Positions 8,193-16,823 of a DNA stretch of 64,000 nucleotides are shown here, piece by piece (positions within the stretch are counted from its first letter, which is position 1; every line of letters starts with the position of its first letter). Made by a program: the position numbers and the translations under genes. Under the pieces are notes generated by a model. That model did no database searches. It had not been told where the DNA came from and saw nothing but the letters and a program-made list of their open reading frames with translations. The stretch is from Pseudomonas sp. ADAK13 (GTDB lineage Bacteria; Pseudomonadota; Gammaproteobacteria; Pseudomonadales; Pseudomonadaceae). The stretch lies in contig NZ_CP052860.1 of the NCBI RefSeq assembly GCF_012935715.1, forward strand, positions 4,526,001 to 4,590,000, given 5' to 3'.

Positions 8193-9854
8193 ATGCAAGA
8201 ACCCGCCCCTTACCCGCGACGATCCAGCCCGCTGCTCCTTCTGGGCACCGCCACACTCTGCGGCCTGCTCCTGGGCTGCGGCCAAAGCGGCTCGACCGTC
8301 ACCCGCAGTGACCAACCGGTAAAAGGCGGCACCCTGGTCTACGCCACCGACCGCGAACCCACCTGCCTCGACCCCCACGTAGCGGGCGACATGCCCCAGG
8401 TGTTCGTCGCCCAGCAGTACCTGGACTCCCTGGTCTCGATGGACGCCGACGGCCGCATCGGCCCCTGGCTCGCCAAGACCTGGGAAGTGTCCCCGGACGG
8501 CCTGACCTACACCTTCCACCTGCGCAACGACGTGCACTTCACCGACGGCACCCCGTTCAACGCCGCAGCGGTCAAGGCCAACCTCGACCACATGGCCAAC
8601 CCCAAGACCCAGTCGAGCACCGCAGGCGGCTACATCCGCCAATACCGCAGCACCGACGTGCTCGACGAGTACACCGCCGTGGTGCACCTGGCCACGCCTT
8701 ACGCGGCGTTCCTTGAGGTGTTGGCCCAAGGCTTCCTGGGAATCGAGTCCCCGACCGCACTGCTGCGCTCCCGCGACGTGAACTGCGAGAGCCCCGTGGG
8801 CAGCGGCCCGTTCAAGGTCGTGCGCTGGGACCGCCAGAGCCAGGTCGAGCTGGTGCGCAACCCCGACTACAACTGGGCGCCGCCCACCGCCAAACACCAG
8901 GGCCCGGCCTGGCTCGACCGGATCGTCTGGAAGTTCATCCAGGAACCTTCGGTGCGCTTCGCCTCGTTGCAGGCCGGTGAGGTCGATGTGATCGAAGCGT
9001 TACCGCCCGAATCCCACGAGGCCGCCCGGCGCAATCCGGACCTGACCCTGGTGATCGCCCAGCGCCCCGGCAACCCCACCAACGGCACCCTGAACATCAC
9101 CCGCGCGCCGTTCGATGACTTGCGGGTGCGCGAAGCCTTTGTGCGCAGCTCCGACATCGAGGGTGCGTTGAAGAGTGTGTACTTCAACGAATTCCCCCGC
9201 GCCGGTGGCCCGTTGAGCCCGGCCACGCGCTTCTACAACCCGGAGTTCCAGCACGCCCAGGATTACGACCCGGCCCGGGCCGCGCAATTGCTCGACCAGG
9301 CCGGCTGGACCCAACGCGACAGCGAGGGCTACCGCACCAAGGACGGCAAGCGCCTGCAAGTCCATGTGGTGATGGGCAACCGCACGCCACCGTCGGAATA
9401 CACCCTGTGGGAGCAGGTACAGGCCACCACCCGGCAGGCCGGCTTCGAGCTGATCGTCGACCAGATGAGCGACGTGCAGGCCACCAAGCGCCAGGCCGAC
9501 TGGGACTACGACATTCGCCTCGGCTACTGGAACACCAACACCGCCGACGTGCTGCGGATCATCTTTGGCAGCGAGTTCATTCGCCCCGCAGGTGTGGGGG
9601 GCTACCACCAGAACACTGCTGGCTTCAGTGACCCGGCTTTCGACACGCTGATCCAGCAGGCCCTCACCACCCAAGACAGCGAGCAGCGCCGGGCCCTGTA
9701 TTACCAGGCGCAGAAAATCGCTTCCAGCCAGTACCTGCAATTGACCACCTACCCGCAAAGCACGCGGCTGGGTATCTACAAGACCACCCAGGGCGTGCGG
9801 CTGGAGCCGTCGCTGGCGGTGACCTATCTCTATGACGCATGGGTGAACAAATGA
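8193..9854 (+). CDS. ABC transporter substrate-binding lipoprotein, DppA/OppA family (SBP_bac_5)
   Basis: 553 aa periplasmic binding protein of the peptide/nickel family. The N-terminus has a type II signal sequence ending in the lipobox LLLGC, so it should be anchored to the membrane by a lipidated Cys near residue 29. The mature part starts KGGTLVYATDREPTCLDPH, the standard SBP_bac_5 opening. ATG 8193 gives a normal signal peptide; a possible TTG at 8151 would lie inside the -24/-12 promoter. It heads an operon with two permeases and a double ATPase, all overlapping by 4 bp. The ligand is unknown; the adjoining flavoenzyme suggests a compound oxidised after uptake. Confidence 0.93.
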   Translation: MQEPAPYPRRSSPLLLLGTATLCGLLLGCGQSGSTVTRSDQPVKGGTLVYATDREPTCLDPHVAGDMPQVFVAQQYLDSLVSMDADGRIGPWLAKTWEVSPDGLTYTFHLRNDVHFTDGTPFNAAAVKANLDHMANPKTQSSTAGGYIRQYRSTDVLDEYTAVVHLATPYAAFLEVLAQGFLGIESPTALLRSRDVNCESPVGSGPFKVVRWDRQSQVELVRNPDYNWAPPTAKHQGPAWLDRIVWKFIQEPSVRFASLQAGEVDVIEALPPESHEAARRNPDLTLVIAQRPGNPTNGTLNITRAPFDDLRVREAFVRSSDIEGALKSVYFNEFPRAGGPLSPATRFYNPEFQHAQDYDPARAAQLLDQAGWTQRDSEGYRTKDGKRLQVHVVMGNRTPPSEYTLWEQVQATTRQAGFELIVDQMSDVQATKRQADWDYDIRLGYWNTNTADVLRIIFGSEFIRPAGVGGYHQNTAGFSDPAFDTLIQQALTTQDSEQRRALYYQAQKIASSQYLQLTTYPQSTRLGIYKTTQGVRLEPSLAVTYLYDAWVNK

Positions 9855-10831
9855 GCAGTCCATCACTTGCCAACCCACGGCGCGAGCGCCTGGCCCGGCT
9901 CGGCAAACGTGCGCTGTGGCGCCTTGCCGGCGGGGTGCTGGTGCTCTGGGCGGTGGCCACGCTGACCTTCTTTGCCTTGCGCCTGATGCCCGGTGATCCG
10001 GTGCAGGCGATCCTTGGCGGCCCGAGCGGCAACCCCACCCCGGAGACCATCGCCGAGGCCACCCGCGAGTACGGCCTCGACAAGCCACTGGCGGTGCAAT
10101 ACGCGCTGTACCTCGGGCGCCTGGTGCAGGGTGACCTGGGGGTTTCCTATTCCCAGCATCTGCCGGTGACCCGAGTGCTCGCCGAGCAATCCTGGCCGAC
10201 CCTGGAGCTGACCCTGACGTCGCTCGCGTTGGCCTGGGTGCTGGTGCTGGCGCTGACGGTGTTGACCGCCGGGCGTCGACGCTGGGTGGCCAGCCTGGCC
10301 TCGTTGGCCGAAACCCTGGCCGCCGCGTTGCCGCATTTCTGGTTGGGGATTCTGCTGCTGGCGGTGTTTGCGTTCGGCCTGAAGCTGTTCCCGCCGGCGG
10401 GCAGTGACGGCTGGCGCACGCTGGTATTGCCGTCGTTCGCCCTGGCGATTCCGCTGGCGGGGTTTATCGCCCAGGTCACCCGTGAATCCCTGGATTTGAC
10501 CCTCGACCAACCCTTCATCCTGACCGCCCGAACCCGTGGCCTGAGTGACTTCAACGTGCGCTTCAAACACGCACTGCGCCACGCGGTATTGCCGGGCATC
10601 TCGCTGTCGGGCTGGGCCATCGGCGCGCTGATCAGTGGCGCGGTGGTGATTGAAGTGATCTTTTCCCGCAAGGGCCTTGGCCGTCAGCTGTACCAGGCGG
10701 TGCAGGCACAGGACCTGCCGCTGACCATCGGCATCAGCCTGGTGGTCGCTGCCGGTTATGTGCTCGCCAACATTCTGGTCGACCTGCTGTACCTGTGGGT
10801 CGACCCTCGCCAACAGGAGATTCCAGCATGA
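9851..10831 (+). CDS. ABC transporter permease, DppB/OppB type
   Basis: 326 aa permease. The first helix is followed by LRLMPGDPVQAILGGP, the DppB hallmark, and the EAA loop reads LTARTRGLSDFNVRFKHALRH. ATG 9851 overlaps the stop of the binding-protein gene (ATGA). It forms the channel with the 10828 permease. It is clearly paralogous to the truncated permease at the start of the window, supporting an ancestral duplication of the whole transporter. Confidence 0.93.
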   Translation: MSSPSLANPRRERLARLGKRALWRLAGGVLVLWAVATLTFFALRLMPGDPVQAILGGPSGNPTPETIAEATREYGLDKPLAVQYALYLGRLVQGDLGVSYSQHLPVTRVLAEQSWPTLELTLTSLALAWVLVLALTVLTAGRRRWVASLASLAETLAAALPHFWLGILLLAVFAFGLKLFPPAGSDGWRTLVLPSFALAIPLAGFIAQVTRESLDLTLDQPFILTARTRGLSDFNVRFKHALRHAVLPGISLSGWAIGALISGAVVIEVIFSRKGLGRQLYQAVQAQDLPLTIGISLVVAAGYVLANILVDLLYLWVDPRQQEIPA

Positions 10832-11691
10832 GCGGCCTGACCCTCGAAGCACCGCTGCCCGCGCTGCGGATTCAGCGCTCCACCCGCACGCTACGGCCCG
10901 GCCCGCTGTTGGCGATTACCTTTCTGCTGCTGGTGATTGTCGCGGCGCTGGTGCCGCAGTTGTTCGCCTACAGCGACCCACTGGCCATCGTGCCCCGCGA
11001 CGCGTTTCATTCGCCGAGCCTGGCCCACTGGTTCGGCACCGATCAGTCGGGGCGGGATATCTTTTCCCGGGTGATCTACGGCACGCGCCAGTCGCTGTTT
11101 ATCGGGCTTGCTGCAACCGCTATCGCCATGAGCATCGCCATCGTGCTCGGCCTGCTGGGCGGGCTCGGCGGCGCGCGGGTGGACCGTGGCGTGGGTTGGT
11201 TGCTGGAAGTGCTGTTTGCGTTCCCGAGCCTGATTCTGGCGCTGCTGTTCGTGGCGATCTTCGGCAGCGGCATTGGCCCGCTGATTGTCGCCACCGGGCT
11301 GGGCAGCGCACCGGGTTACGCACGGATGGTTCGCGGCCAGGTGCTGGCGGTGCGCAACGCGGGCTACATCGAAGCCGCCCGGGCCCTCGGGCATCCGCCG
11401 CTGCGCATCATCCTGCGCCAGTTGCTGCCGAACGCCATGCGCCCGTTGATCGTGACCCTGACCATGGGCGTGGGCCAGGCGATTGTCTGGGCCTCGGCCC
11501 TGAGCTTTCTCGGCCTGGGCGCACGTCCGCCGGCGCCGGAGTGGGGGACCATGTTGTCCATGGGCCGCGACTTTATCGCCAACGCCTGGTGGCTGACGTT
11601 CTTCCCCGGCCTGTTCATCGTATTGACCACGCTGTCGACCACGGTCACTGGCCGTTACCTGCAACAACGCCTGGAGGGCCGTCTTTCATGA
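10828..11691 (+). CDS. ABC transporter permease, DppC/OppC type
   Basis: 287 aa, the same length as the paralogue at 3241. It shows FGTDQSGRDIFSRVIYGTRQ after the first helix and the EAA loop EAARALGHPPLRIILRQLLP. ATG 10828 overlaps the upstream stop by 4 bp, and its own stop overlaps the ATPase start, so the four transporter genes are one tightly coupled unit. Confidence 0.93.
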   Translation: MSGLTLEAPLPALRIQRSTRTLRPGPLLAITFLLLVIVAALVPQLFAYSDPLAIVPRDAFHSPSLAHWFGTDQSGRDIFSRVIYGTRQSLFIGLAATAIAMSIAIVLGLLGGLGGARVDRGVGWLLEVLFAFPSLILALLFVAIFGSGIGPLIVATGLGSAPGYARMVRGQVLAVRNAGYIEAARALGHPPLRIILRQLLPNAMRPLIVTLTMGVGQAIVWASALSFLGLGARPPAPEWGTMLSMGRDFIANAWWLTFFPGLFIVLTTLSTTVTGRYLQQRLEGRLS

Positions 11692-13403
11692 GCGACCAGA
11701 AACGCTTGATCGTTGAAGGGCTGTCCATCGAGTTTGCCGGGCAGTCGGTGGTACGCAATCTGTCTTTCACCCTGGAGCCGGGCAAAACCCTGGCGCTGGT
11801 GGGTGAGTCCGGCTCGGGCAAAAGCGTCACCGCCCGCAGCCTGATCGGCCTGGCGGGTGCGGGCGCCAAGGTCACGGCGCGCACCTTGAGTTACGACGGA
11901 GTGGATTTGCTCAGCCTGTCGGAGCGCGGCTGGCGCCGTTTGCGCGGCAACGGCATCGGCTTCGTATTGCAGGATGCATTGGTGTCCCTCGACCCGTTGC
12001 GGCCGGTGGGCAAGGAAATTCTCGAAGTGCTGGAGACCCATCGTTGGGGCGACCGTCGCAGCCGTGGCGAACGGGTCATCGAGCTGCTGGACCTGGTCGG
12101 TGTACCCGAGCCGCAACTGCGTGCCCGCCAGCGCTCCGATCAACTCTCTGGCGGCCTGCGCCAGCGTGCGCTGATTGCCAGCGCACTGGCGTTGAACCCC
12201 GGCCTGGTGATTGCCGATGAACCCACCACTGCGCTGGATGCCACGGTGCAGGCGCAGATTCTGCAGGTGTTGCAGCAGATCAAGGCCCGTGGCGATTCGC
12301 TGCTGATCATCAGCCATGACCTGGCGGTGGTCGCGCAACTGGCGGATGAGGTACTTGTTTTGCGCCACGGTGAAGTGGTGGAGCAGGGCCCGATGGATCA
12401 GGTGCTGCTCAACCCGCGCCACGCCTACACGCGCTCGCTGCTGGATGCGGTGCCCGCCGAGCATGCCCGGGGCACACGCCTGTCGCCGGAGCGCAGCAAT
12501 GCTGTCGCTCAACCACGGCCGGGCGCGGACTCGCCGGTGTTGCTCAAGGCCTCGGGCCTGGGCAAACGGTATGTCGGCCCCGATCAACAGTCACGCCAGG
12601 TGGTGGACGGCGTCAGCTTCGAGCTGCGCGCCGGCCGCACCCTGGGCATCGTCGGTGAGTCCGGCTCCGGCAAAACCACGGTGGCGCGCATCGGCCTCGG
12701 GCTGCTGCAACCGGATGCCGGCGAGGTGCGTTTTCTCGATCAACCGTGGGCGGCGGCAGGGCCGGAGCGCGTTGAGGAGAAAACCCGACGTTTGCATCGC
12801 CGCGACATCAGCGTGATCTATCAGGACCCGCTGAGTTCATTCGACCCGCGCTGGACGGTCGGGCAGATCCTCAGTGATGCGCTGGACGTCGCAGGCATCG
12901 ACGCCGAGCAACAGGCCGCCCGAGTGGCGCAGTTGCTCGACCAGGTCCGCCTGGCGCCGCAACTGGCCGAGCGTCGGCCGCTGCAACTGTCGGGCGGGCA
13001 GCGCCAGCGCGTGGCGATTGCCCGGGCAATTGCCAGCAACCCCAAAGTGATTATCTGTGACGAGCCGGTGTCGGCGCTGGATGTGTCGGTGCAGGCCCAA
13101 GTGTTGGACCTGCTAGCCGATCTGCAAGCCTCGCTGGGCCTGGCCTACCTGTTTATCTCCCACGACCTCGGCGTGATTCGCCACGTCAGCGATGAAGTGT
13201 TGGTGATGCGCCACGGCCAGGTGGTGGAAAGTGCGAGTGTCGAAACCTTGTTTGAGTCACCCCAACACGAATACACCCAACGCCTGCTGGGCGCAGTCCC
13301 GCGCCTGCCCGGCAGCGGCACGCAGTTGGTGGTGCCGGCGCTGGAACCGGAACACCCCGGCTGGCTGTTTGATGAATCGCGCCTGTGGAAAATCGCCATC
13401 TAG
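11688..13403 (+). CDS. ABC transporter ATPase, fused double domain (DppD-DppF type)
   Basis: 571 aa with two ATPase domains. Domain 1 has GESGSGKS near residue 37 and LSGGLRQR near 152; domain 2 has GESGSGKT near 322 and LSGGQRQR near 434. Both Walker B motifs (LVIADEPTTALD, VIICDEPVSALD) are intact. It begins at ATG 11688, overlapping the stop of the DppC-type gene. It energises the second importer. The C-terminus ends with the oligopeptide-transporter extension after HPRHAYT/SPQHEYT, as in its paralogue at 4101. Confidence 0.93.
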   Translation: MSDQKRLIVEGLSIEFAGQSVVRNLSFTLEPGKTLALVGESGSGKSVTARSLIGLAGAGAKVTARTLSYDGVDLLSLSERGWRRLRGNGIGFVLQDALVSLDPLRPVGKEILEVLETHRWGDRRSRGERVIELLDLVGVPEPQLRARQRSDQLSGGLRQRALIASALALNPGLVIADEPTTALDATVQAQILQVLQQIKARGDSLLIISHDLAVVAQLADEVLVLRHGEVVEQGPMDQVLLNPRHAYTRSLLDAVPAEHARGTRLSPERSNAVAQPRPGADSPVLLKASGLGKRYVGPDQQSRQVVDGVSFELRAGRTLGIVGESGSGKTTVARIGLGLLQPDAGEVRFLDQPWAAAGPERVEEKTRRLHRRDISVIYQDPLSSFDPRWTVGQILSDALDVAGIDAEQQAARVAQLLDQVRLAPQLAERRPLQLSGGQRQRVAIARAIASNPKVIICDEPVSALDVSVQAQVLDLLADLQASLGLAYLFISHDLGVIRHVSDEVLVMRHGQVVESASVETLFESPQHEYTQRLLGAVPRLPGSGTQLVVPALEPEHPGWLFDESRLWKIAI

Positions 13404-13423
13404 ACCTGAATCAAGGAAGTGCC

Positions 13424-14632
13424 ATGAGCAAGTTGTCTGCTGTACCCACGCCACCGGTTGTGACGGTGGCCGAACTGAACGCCCGCGCCGACCGCATCCT
13501 GCCGCAGATCGCCGCCGGCGCTGCGCAACGCGAGCGCGACCGCCAGCTGCCGTACGAGGCGGTGGCGCAGATCGCCCAGGCGGGGCTGTTTACCGTGCGG
13601 ATTCCCAAGCGTTTTGGCGGCGCCGGTGGTTCGGTCAAGGATGTGATTGCCTTGCTGATTCGCATCGCCTCGGCCGACTCCAACGTGGCCCAGGCCCTGC
13701 GCCCCGGTTTCGGGTTTGTCGAAGGCTTGCTGGCCTCCCGCGCCGAGGGGGCGGAAGAGGAGCGTGAGCGCTGGTTCGAGCGCTATCGGCAAGGCGCCGT
13801 GATCGGCAATGCCGGCTGGGAAGTCGGCGGTGCCAACGGTTCGATCAGTGCGCGCATCGTGCGTGACGGCGAGCATTTCCGCGCGTCCGGCAGCAAGTAC
13901 TACAGCACCGGTTCGTTGTATGCCGATTGGGTCAGCGCGGTGGCCCTGGACGAGAATGACCAGCCCGTATCGTTCATCCTGCCCCGGGACCGCCAGGGCC
14001 TGGAGCTGCTGGATGATTTCGACGCCATGGGCCAGCGCCTGACCGCCAGCGGCACCACCCATCTGCATGACGTGCAGGTGTTGGCCAGCGAAGTCCGCAC
14101 CCGCACGGTCGAGGAGGGCAAGCGCACGATTGTCACGCCGTTCCTGCAGGTGTTCCTCGCGGCGGTGCAAGCTGGTATTGCGCGCAATGCGCTGAATGAT
14201 GCGGTGACCTTCGCCAAGGACCATGCGCGGCCGATCAAGCACAGCAGCGCCACGCGCTCGGTGGATGACCCGTATGTGGAGCTGAGCGTGGGCGACGTTT
14301 CGGCCCGGGCGTTTACCGCCGAAGCGGTGGTGCTGCATGCGGCCGACTCCATCGACCGCGCCTGGGCTGCCGATCTGGACGCGGTGGCCGTCGACCAGGC
14401 AGCGGTGGATGTGGCGCAGGCGCAATATATCGCCGCCGAATCGGCACTCAAGGCCGCCGAGCTGGTGTTCGACGTGGGTGGCGCGTCCACCACCGGCCGC
14501 GCCCATAACCTGGACCGCCACTGGCGCAACGCGCGCACCGTGGCCAACCACAATCCCCGGCACTGGAAGGCCGCGGCCGTGGGCGCCTGGCAACTCAAGG
14601 GCACGCCGCCACCGACCTCGGGGCTGTTTTGA
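13424..14632 (+). CDS. Acyl-CoA dehydrogenase-fold flavin monooxygenase, SfnB/DszC-like
   Basis: 402 aa flavoenzyme, a paralogue of the protein at 887. The shared blocks are SKYYSTGSLYADW, GQRLTASGTTHLHDV and RHWRNARTVANHNP. It follows the second ABC ATPase by 20 bp with AAGGAAGTGCC before ATG 13424. The two transporters therefore each travel with one such enzyme. By family knowledge the group uses FMNH2 and oxygen on small organosulfur or nitrogen compounds; the actual substrate is unknown. Confidence 0.85.
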   Translation: MSKLSAVPTPPVVTVAELNARADRILPQIAAGAAQRERDRQLPYEAVAQIAQAGLFTVRIPKRFGGAGGSVKDVIALLIRIASADSNVAQALRPGFGFVEGLLASRAEGAEEERERWFERYRQGAVIGNAGWEVGGANGSISARIVRDGEHFRASGSKYYSTGSLYADWVSAVALDENDQPVSFILPRDRQGLELLDDFDAMGQRLTASGTTHLHDVQVLASEVRTRTVEEGKRTIVTPFLQVFLAAVQAGIARNALNDAVTFAKDHARPIKHSSATRSVDDPYVELSVGDVSARAFTAEAVVLHAADSIDRAWAADLDAVAVDQAAVDVAQAQYIAAESALKAAELVFDVGGASTTGRAHNLDRHWRNARTVANHNPRHWKAAAVGAWQLKGTPPPTSGLF

Positions 14633-16068
14633 ACAAAGCCCTCGACCTTTCACACCCCGTGGGCGAAGTGGGCACCGGGCACGCGCGCCGGGTGCCGATG
14701 ATCATCGGCTGCGCGCTGTTCATGGAACTGATCGACGCCACGGCGGTGCTCACGGCGCTGCCGCAGATGGCCCAGGATTTCGGCGAGCCGAGCGTGCGCA
14801 TGAACCTAGTGGTGTCGCTGTACCTGCTGGCGGTGGCGCTGTTTGTGCCGGTCAGTGGCTGGGCGGCCGACCGGTTCGGGCCGCGCCGGGTATTTATCAG
14901 CGCGATCGTGCTGTTTACCCTGGCGTCGGTGGCGTGTGCCGGCTCGGGCTCGCTGTTGCAACTGTCCCTGGCGCGGTTGGCCCAGGGCGCTTCGGGGGCG
15001 ATGATGGTGCCGGTGGGGCAGGTGATACTGCTGCGCTGGTCGGCGCGGGAAAACCTCCTGCGCGCCATGTCTTACCTGACGGTGGCGGCGCTGGTGGGGC
15101 CGCTGCTGGGCCCTCCGTTGGGCGGGTTGCTGGTGACGGTGTTGTCGTGGCACTGGATCTTCCTGATCAACGTGCCGATCGGCGTGCTCGGGGTCATGCT
15201 GGTGCTGCGCTACATCCCGGACTATTCCGGGGCGCCTGGCCAGCCATTGGACGTTCCCGGCCTGTTGCTCAGCGGTGTGGCACTGGGCGGGCTGGTGTTC
15301 GGTTTCGAGGTGCTGGGCCACGGCCTGTTGCCTCGCCAGTGGGCGTTGCTGCTGATTGGCGGCGGTCTGTTGAGTGCCTGGCTGTATGTCCGGCATGCGC
15401 GGCGCACGGCCCACCCGTTGATCGATTTCTCATTGTTGAAAATACCGACCTTTGCGGTGAGCTTCTGGGGCGGCAACCTGATGCGTATCGGCAGTGCTTC
15501 ACAGCCGTTTTTGCTGGTGCTGCTGTTCCAGCTGTGTTTCGGGCTTAACCCGTTGCAGGCCGGGCTGCTGAGCGTTGCCGGCGGCGTGGGGGCGTTCCTG
15601 ATGAAGATGCTGGCGGTACGGATTGTCAGCCGCTTCGGTTTCCGGCGCACCTTGATCAGCAACGCCGTGCTCACCGGTGCAACCATCCTGGCGTGCAGCC
15701 TGTTCGAGGTATCGACGCCTTACTGGATTGTAATACTGGTGTTATTTGGCAGCGGGATCATTCGCTCGCTGCAATTCAGCACCCTGGGGGCGTTGACCTA
15801 TGCCGACGTGCCACCGGAGCAATCCAGCCGTGCCAGTAGCCTGTCGGCGATGACCATTCAGTTGACGTTGAGTTTGTCGGTGGGCATCGCGGCGGGCCTG
15901 CTCGGCTTGATCATGGCCGTGCGCGGGCATGCCACGGTCGAGCAGAGTGATATCGCCTGGATCATAGCGGGTGCCGGATTGCTGTGTGCATTATCGGGGC
16001 TGGTTTATCGCAGGCTGTCGCCGCAGGCGGGCTCGGCGATTTATGCAAAACGCGCAGAGGGAATTTGA
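14629..16068 (+). CDS. MFS transporter, DHA2/EmrB-type (about 14 membrane segments)
   Basis: 479 aa multi-pass inner-membrane protein with the DHA2-family pattern. Helix 1 contains ALFMELIDATAVLTALP, followed by the motif-A-like GWAADRFGPRRVFISA loop and the motif-C-like region around GPLLGPPLGGLL. Proton-driven efflux is expected. The frame opens at TTG 14629, which overlaps the preceding stop (TTGA); the first ATG (14698) would start directly at helix 1, so the start is uncertain. It may export the product or a toxic by-product of the flavoenzyme encoded just upstream. Confidence 0.88.
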   Translation: MNKALDLSHPVGEVGTGHARRVPMIIGCALFMELIDATAVLTALPQMAQDFGEPSVRMNLVVSLYLLAVALFVPVSGWAADRFGPRRVFISAIVLFTLASVACAGSGSLLQLSLARLAQGASGAMMVPVGQVILLRWSARENLLRAMSYLTVAALVGPLLGPPLGGLLVTVLSWHWIFLINVPIGVLGVMLVLRYIPDYSGAPGQPLDVPGLLLSGVALGGLVFGFEVLGHGLLPRQWALLLIGGGLLSAWLYVRHARRTAHPLIDFSLLKIPTFAVSFWGGNLMRIGSASQPFLLVLLFQLCFGLNPLQAGLLSVAGGVGAFLMKMLAVRIVSRFGFRRTLISNAVLTGATILACSLFEVSTPYWIVILVLFGSGIIRSLQFSTLGALTYADVPPEQSSRASSLSAMTIQLTLSLSVGIAAGLLGLIMAVRGHATVEQSDIAWIIAGAGLLCALSGLVYRRLSPQAGSAIYAKRAEGI

Positions 16069-16586
16069 TGATTCGTGCAGCACGTGTCGAGGACGCGGGT
16101 GACATCGCCCGGGTGCATATCCGCAGTTGGCAGGAGGCTTACCGTGAGCTGATGCCCGTGGATTACCTGGCTTCGCTGGAGGCTACTCAGCCTCGGCGCG
16201 AAGCTGCCTGGCGGCAGTTGATCGAGCAGGGACGCGAAGCGGTGTTTGTGGCAGAGGTCGATGGGCAGGTGGTCGGCTGGATTGCCGTGAGCCCGAGCCG
16301 CGATGAGGACGCTGACCCCGGCGAGACAGGTGAAGTGCAGGCGCTGTATGTGCTGGCCGAGCATTGGGGAACCGGGGTGGGGCGGGCGCTGTGGCTCAGA
16401 GGCCTGGAGCATCTCGCCAGACAGGGCCTGGAGACGGCGACGTTGTGGGTGCTTGCCGGAAACCGCCGGGCCATACGTTTTTACCAGAACGCCGGCTGGA
16501 CAGCGCAGGCCGAATCAAGCCGCACCCTCACCCGGGGCGGTTGTGAGTTGGAGGAAATTCGCTACCAATCTCAAAAACAACACTGA
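16068..16586 (+). CDS. GNAT-family N-acetyltransferase
   Basis: 172 aa acetyltransferase. The N-terminus MIRAARVEDAGDIARVHIRS and the acetyl-CoA loop region LYVLAEHWGTGVGRALW followed by ATLWVLAGNRRAIRFYQNAGW are typical GNAT motifs. It would transfer acetyl from acetyl-CoA to an amine. The start overlaps the stop of the MFS gene (TGATG), so it ends the operon that begins at 8193. The substrate is not readable; acetylation of an imported amine or antibiotic-like compound would fit the transporter context. Confidence 0.88.
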   Translation: MIRAARVEDAGDIARVHIRSWQEAYRELMPVDYLASLEATQPRREAAWRQLIEQGREAVFVAEVDGQVVGWIAVSPSRDEDADPGETGEVQALYVLAEHWGTGVGRALWLRGLEHLARQGLETATLWVLAGNRRAIRFYQNAGWTAQAESSRTLTRGGCELEEIRYQSQKQH

Positions 16587-16605
16587 ACCTGTGCCGAGGG
16601 CGCTT

Positions 16606-16703
16606 GCTGTGGCGAGGGAGCTTGCTCCCGCTGGAGTGCGAAGCGCTCCCAGGATTTTGGGGCCGCTGCGCAGCCCAGCGGGAGCAAGCTCCCTCGCCAC
16701 AGC
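16606..16703. repeat. REPIN-type inverted repeat
   Basis: Perfect arms of about 29 bp, the left one beginning GCTGTGGCGAGGGAGCTTGC, separated by about 40 bp. It lies between the GNAT gene and a terminator. The core GGGAGCTTGCTCCC is a classic Pseudomonas REP. Confidence 0.9.
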
Positions 16704-16753
16704 AGCTCCCTGCCACAGGTGATTCGGTTGTCTGTTCCATTTGCTGACCATCA

Positions 16754-16775
16754 GGCACCGACGGTGCCATTTTTT
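16754..16775 (+). terminator. Rho-independent terminator
   Basis: GGCACC-GAC-GGTGCC stem-loop (16754-16768) followed by a run of T (16770-16775). It would end the 8193-16586 operon before the ABC exporter gene. Confidence 0.7.
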
Positions 16776-16823
16776 GCCTGAAAGCTGCGCGGCCACAGGC
16801 GTCATTCAGGAATGCCATTGGCC

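Noticed and set aside
16763..16780. Possible -24/-12 promoter before the ABC exporter
   Set aside because: GG and GC are one base too far apart, and the sequence is better explained as the terminator stem and T run.
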